NCBI GenBank assembly: GCA_936450465.1
Contig: OW388304.1
Span: 36,051,593-36,115,592 of the forward strand
DNA length: 64,000 nt
Source of the DNA: Gibbula magus
Taxonomy: Eukaryota > Mollusca > Gastropoda > Trochida > Trochidae
Reading direction: 5' to 3'
Position 1 is the first letter of the stretch; each line of letters begins with the position of its first letter. Made by a program: the position numbers and the translations under genes. Positions 23,490 through 35,103 of the stretch are shown here, in pieces. The notes under the pieces were generated by a model. The model worked only from the letters and a program-made list of their open reading frames with translations, was not told the origin of the DNA and did not search any database.

Positions 23490-24243
23490 TCACGTTTAAT
23501 CATACATATGTTATTAAAACATAATGAATATACAATGCAGTTGAGGGTAATATTTTGATTGCTTAATATTTGTCAATTTGATAAAAACTAGCGTACATTC
23601 ATTGAAAAATCAAAACAATGAGACGTGAAGTATTTCATCAGGGCTACAAATGGGGGAAACTTTGCTACATAATTGGAAATTGTTGATTAGTTTAACGAAT
23701 TGTTAATAATAATAAATAATAATGGATAGTTTTTATATAGCGCACAAATCTCCACTCATCTTGTGGACTCAGGGCGCTTCCAACATTATTACCCTGGTCT
23801 AACCTAAGCTGCCGCAAAGCGCTTAAAGGTCACCTCCTCCACATCTTACACCAGGTACTTACTGCTTGGTGAACAGAGGCACACGTTGAATAAAGAGAAT
23901 ATACCCAGGGCGACACCATAAGTCTTTCCACTCATGTCTCAGTGTGGGGCAGGGAATCACCCTTCAGTCTCTCAGTTAATTCAACAATGAAGCGGGTAAC
24001 CCACTCATGTGGCGAACCACGCCCATTGTTGCTGAACTTCACTGATAGCAGTCGACTGAGCTATGCACAGGACCACGTGCCACCACGTTGATTAGATTAA
24101 CGATAAATCGGAACGTTTGTTACTTTGTGGATATTCTATCAATTCATATGGGTTTTTTTATTAAAAAGTTGTAATATTAGTAAAGATACATGTTTTTCAT
24201 TTAACATAATTTTTTTTAAAACAAGATTGCGGATTCTGCCTCT
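23490..24243 (-). mobile_element. MITE family B, copy B5, split by a nested SINE
   Basis: Family-B text on the reverse strand (ATTCATTGAAAAATCAAAAC, GGGGGAAACTTTGCTAC) stops at ~23698 and resumes at ~24104 (GTGGATATTCTATC, AACAAGATTGCGGATTCTG). The interruption is the S4 SINE. The outer end at 23490 lacks the terminal TTAA. Confidence 0.65.
23699..24087 (-). mobile_element. tRNA-derived SINE S4, nested in MITE B5
   Basis: Flanked by a 16-bp duplication, TTGATTAGTTTAACGA (23683-23698) and TTGATTAGATTAACGA (24088-24103), with one mismatch. On the minus strand: A box TAGCTCAGTCGACTG, B-box-like GTGGTTCGCCAC, a body with AAGCGCCCTGAGTCCACAAG and a TTATTATT tail. A head fragment of the same family lies at 13062-13132. 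Confidence 0.8.
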
Positions 24244-24534
24244 AGGACAGACATATTTAGCATCTGACATCAAATGTGTCATCATCTATCGAGTCAGTGA
24301 ATCAAATAAATCTTAAACATTACCAACCCAAATCTCAATAGTCAATTTTCATGGTAAAATTAAGCGAAAATCTTCCAAAAGTTACCAGCCTGGAACAAAA
24401 GTAATATGCAGGGCCCATATTTTCGAAGCTTGCTTAGTGCTAAGATAGTCGTAAGTCAATGTTAATGTATGGCACTTTTGACTAACTTAGCACTTTGAGA
24501 GCTTTGAAAATATAGGTCCTGGTTACTGGCTGGC

Positions 24535-24905
24535 CATCCTCGGTTACCCATGGTTTTATACTTATATGCTCCGTTACTCTCTACTATATCACCCATGGGA
24601 AACCTTATCAGAAGAATCTGTACTAAAATTACCCGCCCTTGGCTACGCAGCTTGGATCTGCGAGCCAATGACAATTCTTATCACTTCGTTTCAAAGCAAG
24701 CGAGGTCATTGTGTTAGCCATCCGTCACCGGTTATCTCCCTTGGCCATTTCCGTCTTATCCCATTGAGCTTTTTCTTTGGTTACTGACTTCGTCACGCTG
24801 GCCAAGGGCGGGTAATTTGAGAACAGATTCCCCTGATAAAGTTTCCCATGGGTGATATAGTGGAGAGTAACGGAACATATATAAAACCATGGGTAACTGA
24901 GGATG
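24535..24905. mobile_element. Mutator-like MITE family D, full copy D2
   Basis: 371 bp with ~110-bp inverted ends: CATCCTCGGTTACCCATGG ... and its complement ending GGTAACTGAGGATG. The flanks CTGGCTGGC (24526-24534) and CTGCCTGGC (24906-24914) are a 9-bp duplication with one mismatch. Inside each arm lie TATATAAAA-like, GATATAGTGGAGAGTAAC and GGGCGGGTAATTTGAG motifs; an AGCCAATGACAATT box sits near the centre. Long TIRs plus 9-bp duplications fit Mutator-like elements. No transposase. Confidence 0.75.
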
Positions 24906-25040
24906 CTGCCTGGCAGACAGGTCTTATTTCAAACACCCCCACACCACTTTTGAAAAACAAGTTTGCAAGTTGATTTGATAGACCCCTGGGTGAAGCCGCT
25001 GTCCCCTCCCATCTCAAATTTACTGAATCCAGCTATGGAG

Positions 25041-25344
25041 GTGAGATGAGTTGGGGTTTAACGCCGCTTTCAAGAGTATTTCACTTATATCACGGCTGCT
25101 AGTATTACGGCAGGGAGAAAGCCCGCAACGCCATGTGGCTATGCATTGTGGTGAAACCTGCGAGCATCGGCTGGAACTAGGGAACCATGGGTGATACTAC
25201 GCTGAAATTCAGTGTAGCATTGCACCCAAACCTTACTGCGTGTAGAACAGTTCTCTACTGCAGACAAAGTTGCCGTGCCCCTGGCGGGATTCGGACCACG
25301 GACCTCTTGATCCGAAGCGCTAACCACTGCGCTATCCCGCCCCC
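25041..25344 (-). mobile_element. tRNA-derived SINE S1, intact copy S1c
   Basis: Best copy in the window: flanked by a perfect 13-bp duplication TCCAGCTATGGAG (25028-25040 and 25345-25357). On the minus strand the tRNA-related head has A box ATAGCGCAGTGGTTAGCG and a B-box region (GGTCCGAATCCC). The ~200-bp body follows, then the tail AAGCGGCGTTAAACCCCAAC with TCATCTCACC. Transcription would be by RNA polymerase III from these internal boxes. Confidence 0.92.
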
Positions 25345-25357
25345 TCCAGCTATGGAG

Positions 25358-26187
25358 TAAAAGCATATAAATGTTCCTTGAACCAGGTCGGAGTATACAG
25401 AGAGGAGTATTTATAAACAACAGTAGATACATTACCAAATCAATAACAACTGCCTCTCTCTTTGGTAAATACTTTAACCTCAATCTGTGTAGCCTGAAAA
25501 AAACTATTTTGAATAACAAGGTCAAATTGCGCATTAAATATTAAACTTGGTCTTTTTTTTCTATATCGATCGATATTTGTTCTTTATCAGCTAAAATAGA
25601 ATAAATCATAGTATTTTAACACCCATAGGACTAAGATTTGTGTACCGGTATAAACTTAAAAGTTTGGAAAAAAGGTCATATTTGATATTCACTTGTAATA
25701 TTTCTGATTTATCAATTCACCAATATCTGTACCATAATGGTTTCTTTCAAAATTACCATTTTATTTAAAATTACTAAGAAGTTACTGAGAAATAGGAATT
25801 TCTGACAAAGTCAAGACTTGTTTTTCAAGATTGGATCATGAACAGTATTTATCAAGATAGGTGAAATTAGGGTTTTATGAAAAATCTTCCTGTTGTTATG
25901 TATTTTGATGGACAAAGTATAATGCACTAATTCCTTGTTGTTATCTTTTCGAAAAAAACATTGAAAAGAAAGTGCCGGTACAACCTACAACCCTCGTCAC
26001 TTTTTCGAATTCTTTTGGATGCAGGCTTACATGTTAGAGCATTAGACTTTCAACACCAGACAACATCAGACAGGATTTTAAAAATCTTTCCTTATACGCC
26101 CAAGTGTGAAGACAAATTGGGCACTGTCATGTCATTGGGTAATGTGATATCATTAGGCATGGTGATGTCATTGCAAGTTGTGATGTC
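25358..26187. other. No gene or repeat recognised
   Basis: AT-rich DNA without supported exons. It ends in a (CTCA)n run at 26189-26215. Confidence 0.4.
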
Positions 26188-26227
26188 TTTGCTCACTCAC
26201 TCACTCACTCACTCACGGTCTTGTTAT

Positions 26228-26466
26228 TTGGCATATTGATATAAACATTAACAATAACATTTATTGTTTTTAATTATTAGTAAACTTACCTCTGATATAT
26301 ATTTGCCTTATCCTTTGTTCCCAACAAAGACTTACAAGAACCCTTTTAAGATTTTTACCTTGTGGTATGCCACATTAGGACTTCATGAAGAGTTACTTCC
26401 CTTGATACTTGACAGGAAGTGAATTACTTCCCTTACAGGAAGTGAGTGTGAAGCCCTCTCATAATT
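26228..26466 (+). repeat. Left arm of a 3.2-kb foldback structure
   Basis: About 240 bp (TTGGCATATTGATATAAACA ... AAGCCCTCTCATAAT) that reappear inverted at 29234-29475 with roughly nine bases in ten matching. Part of the arm (CTCTGATATATATTTGCC) is also repeated in direct orientation at 26598-26615. Confidence 0.85.
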
Positions 26467-28014
26467 TTCTAGTTACCACCAAAACTGTAATATTAAAGAG
26501 GGAAGGCTACAATAAGGGAGGGATAGAGTCAGAGGTAAGTTAACTAATAATTAAAAGCAATAAATGTAATTGTTAATAATTATTTTGTAAACATTTCCTC
26601 TGATATATATTTGCCTAGAATCCCAAGTAAAGGATGGCAGGTTTATTACAGTCCTTGGCATACCTAAACAAAAGGTAAAAAGAATGGTTGAAGAAACCAT
26701 GATTTTCTGGATAAAATATATATAGCAGAAGATGAAAAACATTTATCTCCATACTACTGATAACTCATAGTCGCCAATGTGAACAGTTTTACCTATCTGG
26801 CTATATCTGCAGTTCCATTATGCACATATCATGAGTGAGCGAGTTAATGTTTAACATCGCTTCGGCAGTATCACAACCATTAGCGGAGACATATCATGAG
26901 AACACTTAGTTCACAACTCAAAATTACAAACATAGGGTTGGCATAGCAATCATTATTTATGCAAGTGGTTACATTTTCCAGATTTCAGTTGCCACAAAGG
27001 CATGGGACAACAATGTTTTAACTTGAATACTAGTCCCTGAAATCTGGTAGTAATATAACATACAACATTAATATCATATATAAAATCAATATATATTTTT
27101 TTTAAAAATAACAATGTTGGTAAGTTGCCAACAAACAAGTCTAAAACCTTGAGTGTTAGTGTCTCTCAAGTTGTGCATACAAGGATGACATGACCAGGCA
27201 AGACCCACAATGATTGGTACAGTTGCAGCAAGAATATCCCTTGAAAGGGAAACCTGTGGGAGATTTGAAATATCAATCAATCTCCTGCTCAATAACAAAA
27301 AGTCAGTTTTATGTACTCAAGCGGTTGAATGCCAGGACACATTTACTATAGATGTTATGAAAGCCTAACAAGATCTTACATCCTCAGTGGCTCTGCCCCG
27401 GAAAAAAAATTTGGCAGTATGGTGTGGCCATACTGGCTCAAGACATTGCTTTAGGAAAATAAACTATTTTTGATTCAGCATTGACATTTTTAATACTGTA
27501 CAAAAAATGGAGGTACATTTACATGGAGGAGATCAAGTCAGATCAAAACAATAACGCTCCATAAACAATTGCTTTGTTTATTTTTGTCTTATAACTATTT
27601 TGCACCTGTTTAGCCCATTCAATGATGGATACAAATATAAAATGAGCAAACCCCAATGACAAACAGGCTCCTTTCCAAAAGCTGGTTTCATTGAGTAAGA
27701 ATTGGTGATGACATTGACAGTTATCCAAGGCTAAATGCGAACTGTAGGGATCAGAGTATGAATCCTTAAATTGGTGTAGGCCCCAGGGAAAGATTGGCTT
27801 TCCCTTTGGGATATTAAAGGTTTCCTTGAACTGACCACCACAGTTACAGGGTAAACTCTTTCCATGTCATAATCAAATCTACTGCAAGTTAATATATGGC
27901 TTCAGAATTTGTATGACGAAACTGACAATTCAACCTAAAGCAGGATACACCTATGATCCAGGGCTGTATCGACCTGCTGGGATGCGTCAGCCACTATCAG
28001 CAACCCAAAGCATA
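26467..28014. other. Interior of foldback structure, left half; no gene
   Basis: It includes a second partial arm copy (26540-26615) and an S1/LINE-tail fragment at 26831-26893 (AACATCGCTTCGGCAGTATC, ACAACCATTAGCGGAGAC). No open frame here has splice or family support. Confidence 0.45.
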
Positions 28015-28470
28015 GGCAGGTCAGAGCCTGTCAGAGCCTGTACCAGAGCCAGGGAACATGGAGCCAGAGCCAGATCACATGGGGTCCGACTAGAGTAACA
28101 GTTCCAGAAAGAACCAGAGCCAGAGCTAGTCTTCATGGAACTAGGCCAGGACTGCTGTCAAAACCTAAGTCTGACGTCATGGAGCAAAGCCATGGTCAGA
28201 GACAGGCAGGCCACATGGAGCTAGCCCAGAGCCAGACCACATGGAGCCAGAGCCAGACCACATGGAGCCAGAGCCAGACCATATGGGCCCTACAAGATCA
28301 AAAGTCAAGGAAAGAGCCAGACCAGAGCCAGGCTAGGCAACATGGGGCCCGAGGCAGACCAGGGCGAGAATCAGTTCATTCCATATGAAACTAGACCCTG
28401 GCTAGAGGCAGGCCAGGCCACATGGAGTTGGTAATGGCAAGAACGAGGCCTGGTTCATGGAGGCAGGGCC
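28015..28470 (+). repeat. Degenerate GAGCCAGA / CACATGGAGC minisatellite
   Basis: Units of about 21 bp (CAGAGCCAGACCACATGGAG) repeat in the clearest part, 28195-28285, and decay outwards. The frames across it give low-complexity peptides and are not genes. It is GC-richer than the surrounding DNA. Confidence 0.75.
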
Positions 28471-28489
28471 ACATCAGGTTAAACTTGGA

Positions 28490-28990
28490 TCATCCTCCTC
28501 CTTACGGAGAGCCCAAGTCGCCTCAGGGCTGGAGGTAATTATAACTCCTCTGGTTATGGCTCTAACCGCCCCAAGGCCCGGTTTTTGACCGTCTCCCATT
28601 GGAGATATTAACAGCTAGGCCGTTGTGGTAACCATTCCCAGAGGAATTGGAAACCTGACCCATATCCGTATGGAGGCTTTCACTCATGCTCAGAGGCTGA
28701 GATCTTTCCTCCAGAGTCCCGGTTCTCGCCGGCTCAAAAGCGCGGTTTTGCCCATGACCCAGGTGGGTGTATCATCCATCTCCTTACTGAGAACCCTAGT
28801 CGCCTCAGGCCTCAAGGTAATTATTCCTTTTTCTCCGTGTGGAGAACCTTAGTCGCATCAGGGTTTGAGGTTATCCCTTTCTCCAATTGGAGAAACCCTA
28901 GTCGCCTCAGGGTTGGATATTATTACACTCTCCATGTGAAGAACCCTAGTCGCCTCAGGGTTTGAAATCATTGCAATTTCCATGTGAAGG
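28490..28990 (+). repeat. ~50-60-bp minisatellite with CTAGTCGCCTCAGG core
   Basis: The core AACCCTAGTCGCCTCAGG with adjoining TCTCCNNNTGGAGA hairpin text occurs at ~28508, ~28793, ~28848, ~28899 and ~28948. Confidence 0.75.
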
Positions 28991-29233
28991 GTTAGAGACA
29001 GGAGGGAGTGACAAGAACAGAATTCTAAATTATTGTTAAAATTCTGGTATTCACAAATGAGATAATATATATATACATTTGTCTTCTATTTCCCAAATGT
29101 CTATGATAGACTTAACATAAGCCCACTCAATGCCTGAATATAAATAAACAAAAGGAATTGAATTCACATGGGAGAAAAAGTACAGTAAACTTTAGGTAAT
29201 TCTTGTATGTCTTGCTTGTTTGGTTACAAGAAA

Positions 29234-29475
29234 GATTATGAGAGGGCTTCACACTCACTTCCTGTAAGGCAAGTAATTCACTTCCTGTCAGGTATCAAGG
29301 GAAGTAACTCTTCATAAAGTCCTAAGGTGGCATACCACAAGGTAAAAATCTTAAAGGGGTTCTTGTATGTCTTTGTTTGGAACAAAGGATAAGGCAAATA
29401 TATATCAGAGGAAATGTTTATGAAATAATTAAAAACAATAAATGTTATTGTTAATGTTTATATCATTGGCATATG
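29234..29475 (-). repeat. Right arm of the foldback structure
   Basis: Inverted partner of 26228-26466: GATTATGAGAGGGCTTCACA ... TGTTTATATCATTGGCATAT. The two arms enclose 2.77 kb that contains the two minisatellites. Confidence 0.85.
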
Positions 29476-29969
29476 GCATTGGGTTTTTTCAAGGTCATAT
29501 AAAATGAGTTTTGATGAGATTATTTTTTCTGTCTACATGGAACTATCTTAGAGATAATTTATTTCTGCCTTTGTTCAAGATGAATACACCTGAGGTCAAA
29601 TAAATAATACATGAACTGTGATAATGGAAAAGGTTACTTTTCAAAGATATAGACTCTTTATAATCATAGAACAAAAATGAACTATTGAATTATCTAAAAT
29701 CCCTAAAATAACAATCACTTGCTTTTTTTTCAATCATAACAAAATATTTTTTTGTACGTTGTTTTATTATGCTTTAAAAGTATGTTTTATAAAATCCTTG
29801 TAATAAAGTGTCTATGAGAGAATAAAAAATTATCTTGACAAATATTTTAAAACGTTTTTATTTTTCATTTCCATCTAAATGTGAAGTTTGTATTAAAACT
29901 TTTATTCACAACTGAAAATTGATAATAATTGTTTTTCAAAACTTGAAATAGTAAAGCATCTTTGAATAA

Positions 29970-30112
29970 CAATGGCGGATCCAGAGGGGGGTTCGGAGGG
30001 TCGACCCCTCTCCCCTTCCCCTCCCCCCTCTCCCATCCCCCCCTTTTGAATTTTTGCTTGTAGATTTGATGGACTCCCCACCCCTTGAAAATTTCTGGAT
30101 CCGCCACCTATT
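29970..30112. mobile_element. GGATCCGCC-type MITE E, copy E5
   Basis: The ends AATGGCGGATCCAGAGGGGG and CTGGATCCGCCACC are inverted. The C-rich centre is followed by TTGTAGATTTGATGGACTCC. CAGTGGCGGATCCAG-type ends are typical of hAT MITEs in aquatic invertebrates; no clean duplication is seen. Confidence 0.65.
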
Positions 30113-30639
30113 ACTGCATGACTCTTGTAAATCAGATTTGTAGTGTCATTGTAGTTTAAGCCCCATTTTTCAAGAATTAAAGACTTGACTGTCGTTTCTC
30201 AATTGTGAGTGTTTCCCTGGCTGGCTACAAAGGGCCCGTGTTATACCACACACTACACGCAGAGAGCTTTTAGCACTGCATCAAAATGCTTCAAATGCAT
30301 ATTTCATAGAACCTGTACAAATTGTTTGTCAACTCGAGCGAAGGACCAGACAAGATTACAACTGTTTGCATGCTGCAAAATTCAATGAATTGACACTCGG
30401 TCTCTTTTTATTGAAATCAGATCAACACGACTTGAAATCTAATTATCGTTCACTTTAATAGTGAACTGTAATGTATTTACTCCTATTCTCTCTTATACTA
30501 GTCTGTCTCTTAAAAACACCATCTTCAATGAAATTGGTGATGAAATGGTAGACAGAGATATTCAATAGGCACCAAATGTCCATGCCTATATATGCAATCT
30601 CTGTATAATGGATATCAAATATTATTATGTGAGCTGGTT

Positions 30640-30975
30640 TTTTGAGCGATCTGATTGGTCGAAAGGCGATCACGTGACCGTCGACAGAAAAGCATATTGA
30701 CTCCACCCCGAGTCCGACCAAAAGCCGTATTGACTTGAGTGACGTCAAACGATTGTTGCATGACGTCAAACGCTTGTTGCATGACGTCATGCTATTGTAA
30801 TCATGACGTCATGTGACCGTAGCCCAAGCTGTACAAACCAAATTGCATTTTGACTGTATTTCATTGTTTTTTCTTTTGTTTCTGTATTGAATACATAATA
30901 AAACAATTATGGACTGGTGAATTCGGTCAATACCTGTTTTTATGGACCCGAGAAAACAATATTGACCGCGGACTT
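30640..30975 (+). mobile_element. Palindrome/TGACGTCA composite repeat, copy 3
   Basis: Four exact TGACGTCA octamers (30740-30747, 30761-30768, 30782-30789, 30804-30811) repeat with a ~21-bp unit containing TTGTTGCA. After 110 bp, including ATAATAAA (30896-30903), comes an imperfect hairpin at 30921-30972 pairing GTCAATACCTGTTTT with AAAACAATATTGAC. Upstream are GATTGGTCG and CACGTG motifs. Confidence 0.5.
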
Positions 30976-31569
30976 AGAATCATGCAAGACTTTATTATAT
31001 ACCAAGTAAACAGGTAATACAGGCATGAAATTTTGTTTGATTTACGTGTTGCACAGCAAATTCTGTATTGCATGGTGCCAATTCTACTTTCTCTAAAGCG
31101 TCTCTTTTTTCATACATAAAAGTTTGTTACAGTTGAAATTTAGATTTTGATAATGTTGGTAGCAACCTTTTATGTTATCAAAGTATAAGCTTGAATTTAG
31201 ACATAATAATCTCAACTACAAATGAGTCACTCTATAAATTGTAAATAACGAAGAAAAGCTTCATGCATTAGAATCTGACAGCATTTCTGAAGGCTTTCAT
31301 AGCCAAGCTTTCTCATTTCCATGGTTACGTCAGTTGAAAGAAGCACTCAGCCGAGAATCCTGAAAATCTTTCTAATTTTCAGTGCTTTGTAAATAAATCG
31401 TCTAAAGCAATTTTGGGTTTTCATTGTGTTAACACGTTTGAGAAAATTTCCTCATGACATACGAAATCTACAAGGGTTTTACTGTTTTTCGTTTACAGCC
31501 TCATACATTGTTTATTTAAAAGGCAATGTAGCAAATTTGCCATTCATAATAAAAGTTTATGCAATATAT
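30976..31569. other. No feature recognised
   Basis: AT-rich; no exon, no match to the repeat families defined here. Confidence 0.4.
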
Positions 31570-31857
31570 ATTTACCGTATTCTCTCAGGTATAAGACCAT
31601 ACTCAAGCCTGAGATCAACCCCACTTTTCAGAGGGTTGTCCTGGCAGGGGTTATTCTCAGCTTATGGCCTATCCCCAATTTTGCCAGATGTTCCATGCAT
31701 GGTCATACATTTCATAAATCTATAATATTATTTTTTTAAGTTAAGAATAAAAAACCTACATAAAACCTATTCTGACTGTCTGACGGTCTCCGGTATGGAT
31801 ACTGAGTTGGGGTCTCTCCCATCTTCAAGATGTTTGTTTGCCTGCCCCCCCCCTCGA
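31570..31857 (+). mobile_element. Element G, partial copy G2
   Basis: It starts with the terminal repeat ACCGTATTCTCTCAGGTATA and follows G1 through CATACTCAAGCCTGAGATCA and CTGACTGTCTGACGGTCTCC. It ends in a C-run without the second terminal repeat. Confidence 0.65.
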
Positions 31858-32409
31858 AGATTAAAACAGTTTTTTTTCTAAAATCAGTTATTTATGAATA
31901 AGATTGCTTCATGCTTACTGTAGTTACTGTTACTGCACAACACTAGCTGGTTTTATAGTGTTCACATTGTTTTTCTTTTCATTTTTAAGTGAGTGAAATC
32001 TATTTTTAGTGTATCACGATACAGGAAGCTCACAATACAATAATCACGATTTCCCAAGCTACGATTGTATCGTAGGTATCGATAAATTGTTACAGCCCTT
32101 TTAATAATTGGAGAATGGGAGCTGGATCTGCATTGCTTATCAGAACCATAACCATTCGTTTTAGAACTCTATTGATTGGGGGAGTTTCTTTGCAATTCGT
32201 AACATTTATTTTCAATTTTGTGAGATGTCTTTAAATCTATTAGAAAATGTGCAACAACCCCTTTAAAGCCAACGATGTTGCATGAATCACAACCTTGAGT
32301 AGGTCTGAAACCCATTCTTTCTGTAGTCCATACCAAACTCCAAATGATCGTCAAAGGACCACTCCTCTCAATGTGAGACAAGGGGTACAGGATGTAAAAT
32401 AGCTTTCGA

Positions 32410-32535
32410 GAATATTGCCATTACACTACAGCTGCAAGTATCGTTACAGGAGGAAAGCCTGCATGTCACTGAGGTTATGCTTTGCAATGAAACCTGTGAA
32501 CATAGGCTTGAACAAACAAACCTTGCACTGCATTT
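32410..32535 (-). mobile_element. Heavily decayed SINE S1 fragment
   Basis: Body text only: CTGCAAGTATCGTTACAGGA, GGTTATGCTTTGCAATGAAA and CCTGTGAACATAGGCTTG match the S1 middle with many changes. Confidence 0.5.
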
Positions 32536-33099
32536 TAATGTCTTCCGTTTGGAGAAAATGCAGCTGCATGAAGAAAAGAGCAGCCTTGGAAACTATTGGA
32601 GCAAATTCAGCTTTTGTCTCTAGAGTTTTTCAACTTAGAAATAAGCCCCGAGACAGTATCTGTTCTATTCATATCATGTCCACAAACAACGTTATTTGCT
32701 TTCAATCTGTTGATGTTTTAGTACCACACAAACACTTCCAGTCCTAAACTAATTACTGAGATGACAATCTGACAACACATTTACAGCACTCGCTGTTTTT
32801 AATAAAGATAATTTGATTGTGTCAATGAGTTGCCAGGCAAGTAGTGTACAAGCTGATACGTGTACTGTGTAGATCGTATCAGGGACTGAACACATGCACT
32901 GGGTTGTTGGTGCCGATCAGCGGTCATATACCGCTGTCCTTACATATAGGGGTGACTATTGACCCATAAGGGACTATTGCGATAGCGACAGTCTATTGTG
33001 ACTAACTATTGCGATAATGATAGTCTATTGTGACCTACTATTATAATAGCTATTGTGATAGTTTATCTGTGATGATCGCCGTTACCGATCACATTAGCC

Positions 33100-33131
33100 A
33101 GACTCATTAGCCAGACTCATTAGCCAGACTC
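33100..33131 (+). repeat. 14-bp triplicate (CATTAGCCAGACT)
   Basis: CATTAGCCAGACT is present three times in tandem. Confidence 0.8.
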
Positions 33132-33219
33132 GCTATGATCATGCAAGAGACTAAATATCAAGAGTTTAATTTGTCACAAGATTCAAACATGAATTTCAGT
33201 TGATAGTTTTTAACAGAAT

Positions 33220-33730
33220 CTATGAGACAAAATCTAAATCCTAGATCTATATTTGAGTCTCCCATATCTGTATTTTATAGTCTCCTAGATCTAAATCTTA
33301 GCCTCCTATATACACATTTTAGCCTTTTAGATTTGTATTTTTGTCTGCAATATTTTTTTATTTTCCAAGATCTATATTTTAGTCTCCAATATCTGCATTT
33401 TATCCTCCTTGATTTATATTTTAGTCTCCAATATATTTTCTTATTTATCTCCTAGATCTATATCTTAGCCTCCTATATACACATTTTAGCCTTTAAGATC
33501 TGTATTTTTGTCTGCATTATTTTTTTATTCTCTAATATCTATATTTTAGTCTCCAATATCTGCATTTTATCCTCCTTGATCTATATTTTAGTCTCCAATA
33601 TATTTTCTAATTTATCTCTTAGATCTATATTTTATAGTCTCCAATATCTGTATTTTATACTCCTTGATTTATATCATAGCCTTTTAAATTTAAGACTTTT
33701 ATATCAGTATTTTAGCCACTCTTTCTAAGT
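33220..33730 (+). repeat. 22-24-bp minisatellite organised in 167-bp higher-order units
   Basis: Basic unit resembles TAGTCTCCAATATCTGTATTT. The longer order AGCCTCCTATATACACATTT ... TTTGTCTGCA ... TTATCCTCCTTGAT occurs twice, exactly 167 bp apart (33301 and 33468). This is a higher-order structure like that of larger satellites but only ~500 bp long. Confidence 0.8.
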
Positions 33731-33869
33731 CTCCTATACTGCATCTTCACAACATCACAGGCGTAACGAAAAGATTTCCATATCTTCTCCTTCCGCCCTT
33801 GACCTCAACCCTCACATTTTCAGTGCTAAGATTTTAACGTACTGCTGGCTAATCGGATAATAATAATAA

Positions 33870-33960
33870 TAATAGTGGGTATTTATAATGCGCCAACTTC
33901 CGTGCATGCAATGCTCGCTCAAGGATAAGCCAATCAGAAGACAGCTGTATTGCCTCTGTG
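33870..33960 (-). mobile_element. 3' fragment of SINE S2
   Basis: AATAATAATAATAATAGTGG, then GTATTTATAATGCGCC and ATGCTCGCTCAAGG, match the tail end of the S2 copy at 46.75 kb. Confidence 0.55.
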
Positions 33961-35103
33961 ACCGTGTCAATCGTCGCTTATTTTAAATTGGTTCCGAATG
34001 TTAACTGCGATTTTATTGGTTGTATGTTAGCAGATGGTAAGGGACGTAACTCGTGATCACGATAGGTGTCGCTGATTCGTTTCACCACTTCTGGCTAGGT
34101 TGAAGGCAAGGTAAAAAATGGAGAGATCTCGATACAGTTTCACCTTGCCGTGGGAAGATGCCTATACTGTTAACTGTATTGTATATGCTGTAATTCAGAC
34201 TGAAAAGATGACAGTGGCCTTACAGAAATTCTACAGCCTTCAAAATATACATAACACGGAAATATGGTGTCCTAATTTTATAAAATATTCTACAGCAGTA
34301 ACGTATTTACTGACTTCCCAGAGAGACAGACAGCTCATAGATTTCAATAGATTAGGAGATAATTATTTGGAATAAATCAATATCTTACATCAGTAATATT
34401 CTTACATTTACACAGTAAACAAGAGATTAGCATTTGGGTTTATAAGATATGATAGATCAGAAATATATATTTACTAAGTTATCCCCAGTTAAGTGAATAA
34501 TTTAGGTTCAAACGGATCTCATCACTGGGTGATATTATATAACATCAAATGGAGCAACAGATGCCATTAGTATTAACAGATAGATTTATTCTTAATAGTT
34601 CATGATATAATAACGATGTAGACAATTATCCAATTATTTACTCGTAACCTTATGAGTTCATTTCTTTCATATAGCTTCCCCATTATGGAACATTTAATTA
34701 TAGCTTACAATAATTCAATGATAAACTTATTAGATGAAAAATTCTTTTGAGATATACTTAATCAACTACATCAAGATGATAATATCATGAACATTTGGCT
34801 GAGCATGTCATAAGGTAATAATTTCACTTTGTTATCTTATTAAATGGACTTAATGACAATGAACTTGATTTTCTTTTAAAGCCATTGGCTCTATAGCTCA
34901 AAAGCCTTAGCATGCTTTATTGTGTAAGGTTGAAGACCAATATATGAAATAATAATTGTTTAATAAGCAATGAATCGTCAATAAACAAATAAATACGGAT
35001 ACAGATAAACAGATTTAAAAACAGGTGAAAAAATGCTAGAAATAAGCAAAATATCATCTTTACTCCCCTCCTACTTTAACAGTCTTCTTCCCCCAACCCC
35101 CCT
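33961..35103. other. No supported gene; unconfirmed 85-codon frame
   Basis: An 85-codon frame (34118-34375, plus, starting MERSRYSFTLPWED) follows GCCAATCAG and ATTGGTTG boxes at 33930-34020. It has no recognised motif and no repeat match, so it is recorded here but not called. Confidence 0.25.

Noticed and set aside
34118..34375. 85-codon frame preceded by CCAAT-like boxes
   Set aside because: No motif and no codon signal; kept only as a remark in the gap annotation.
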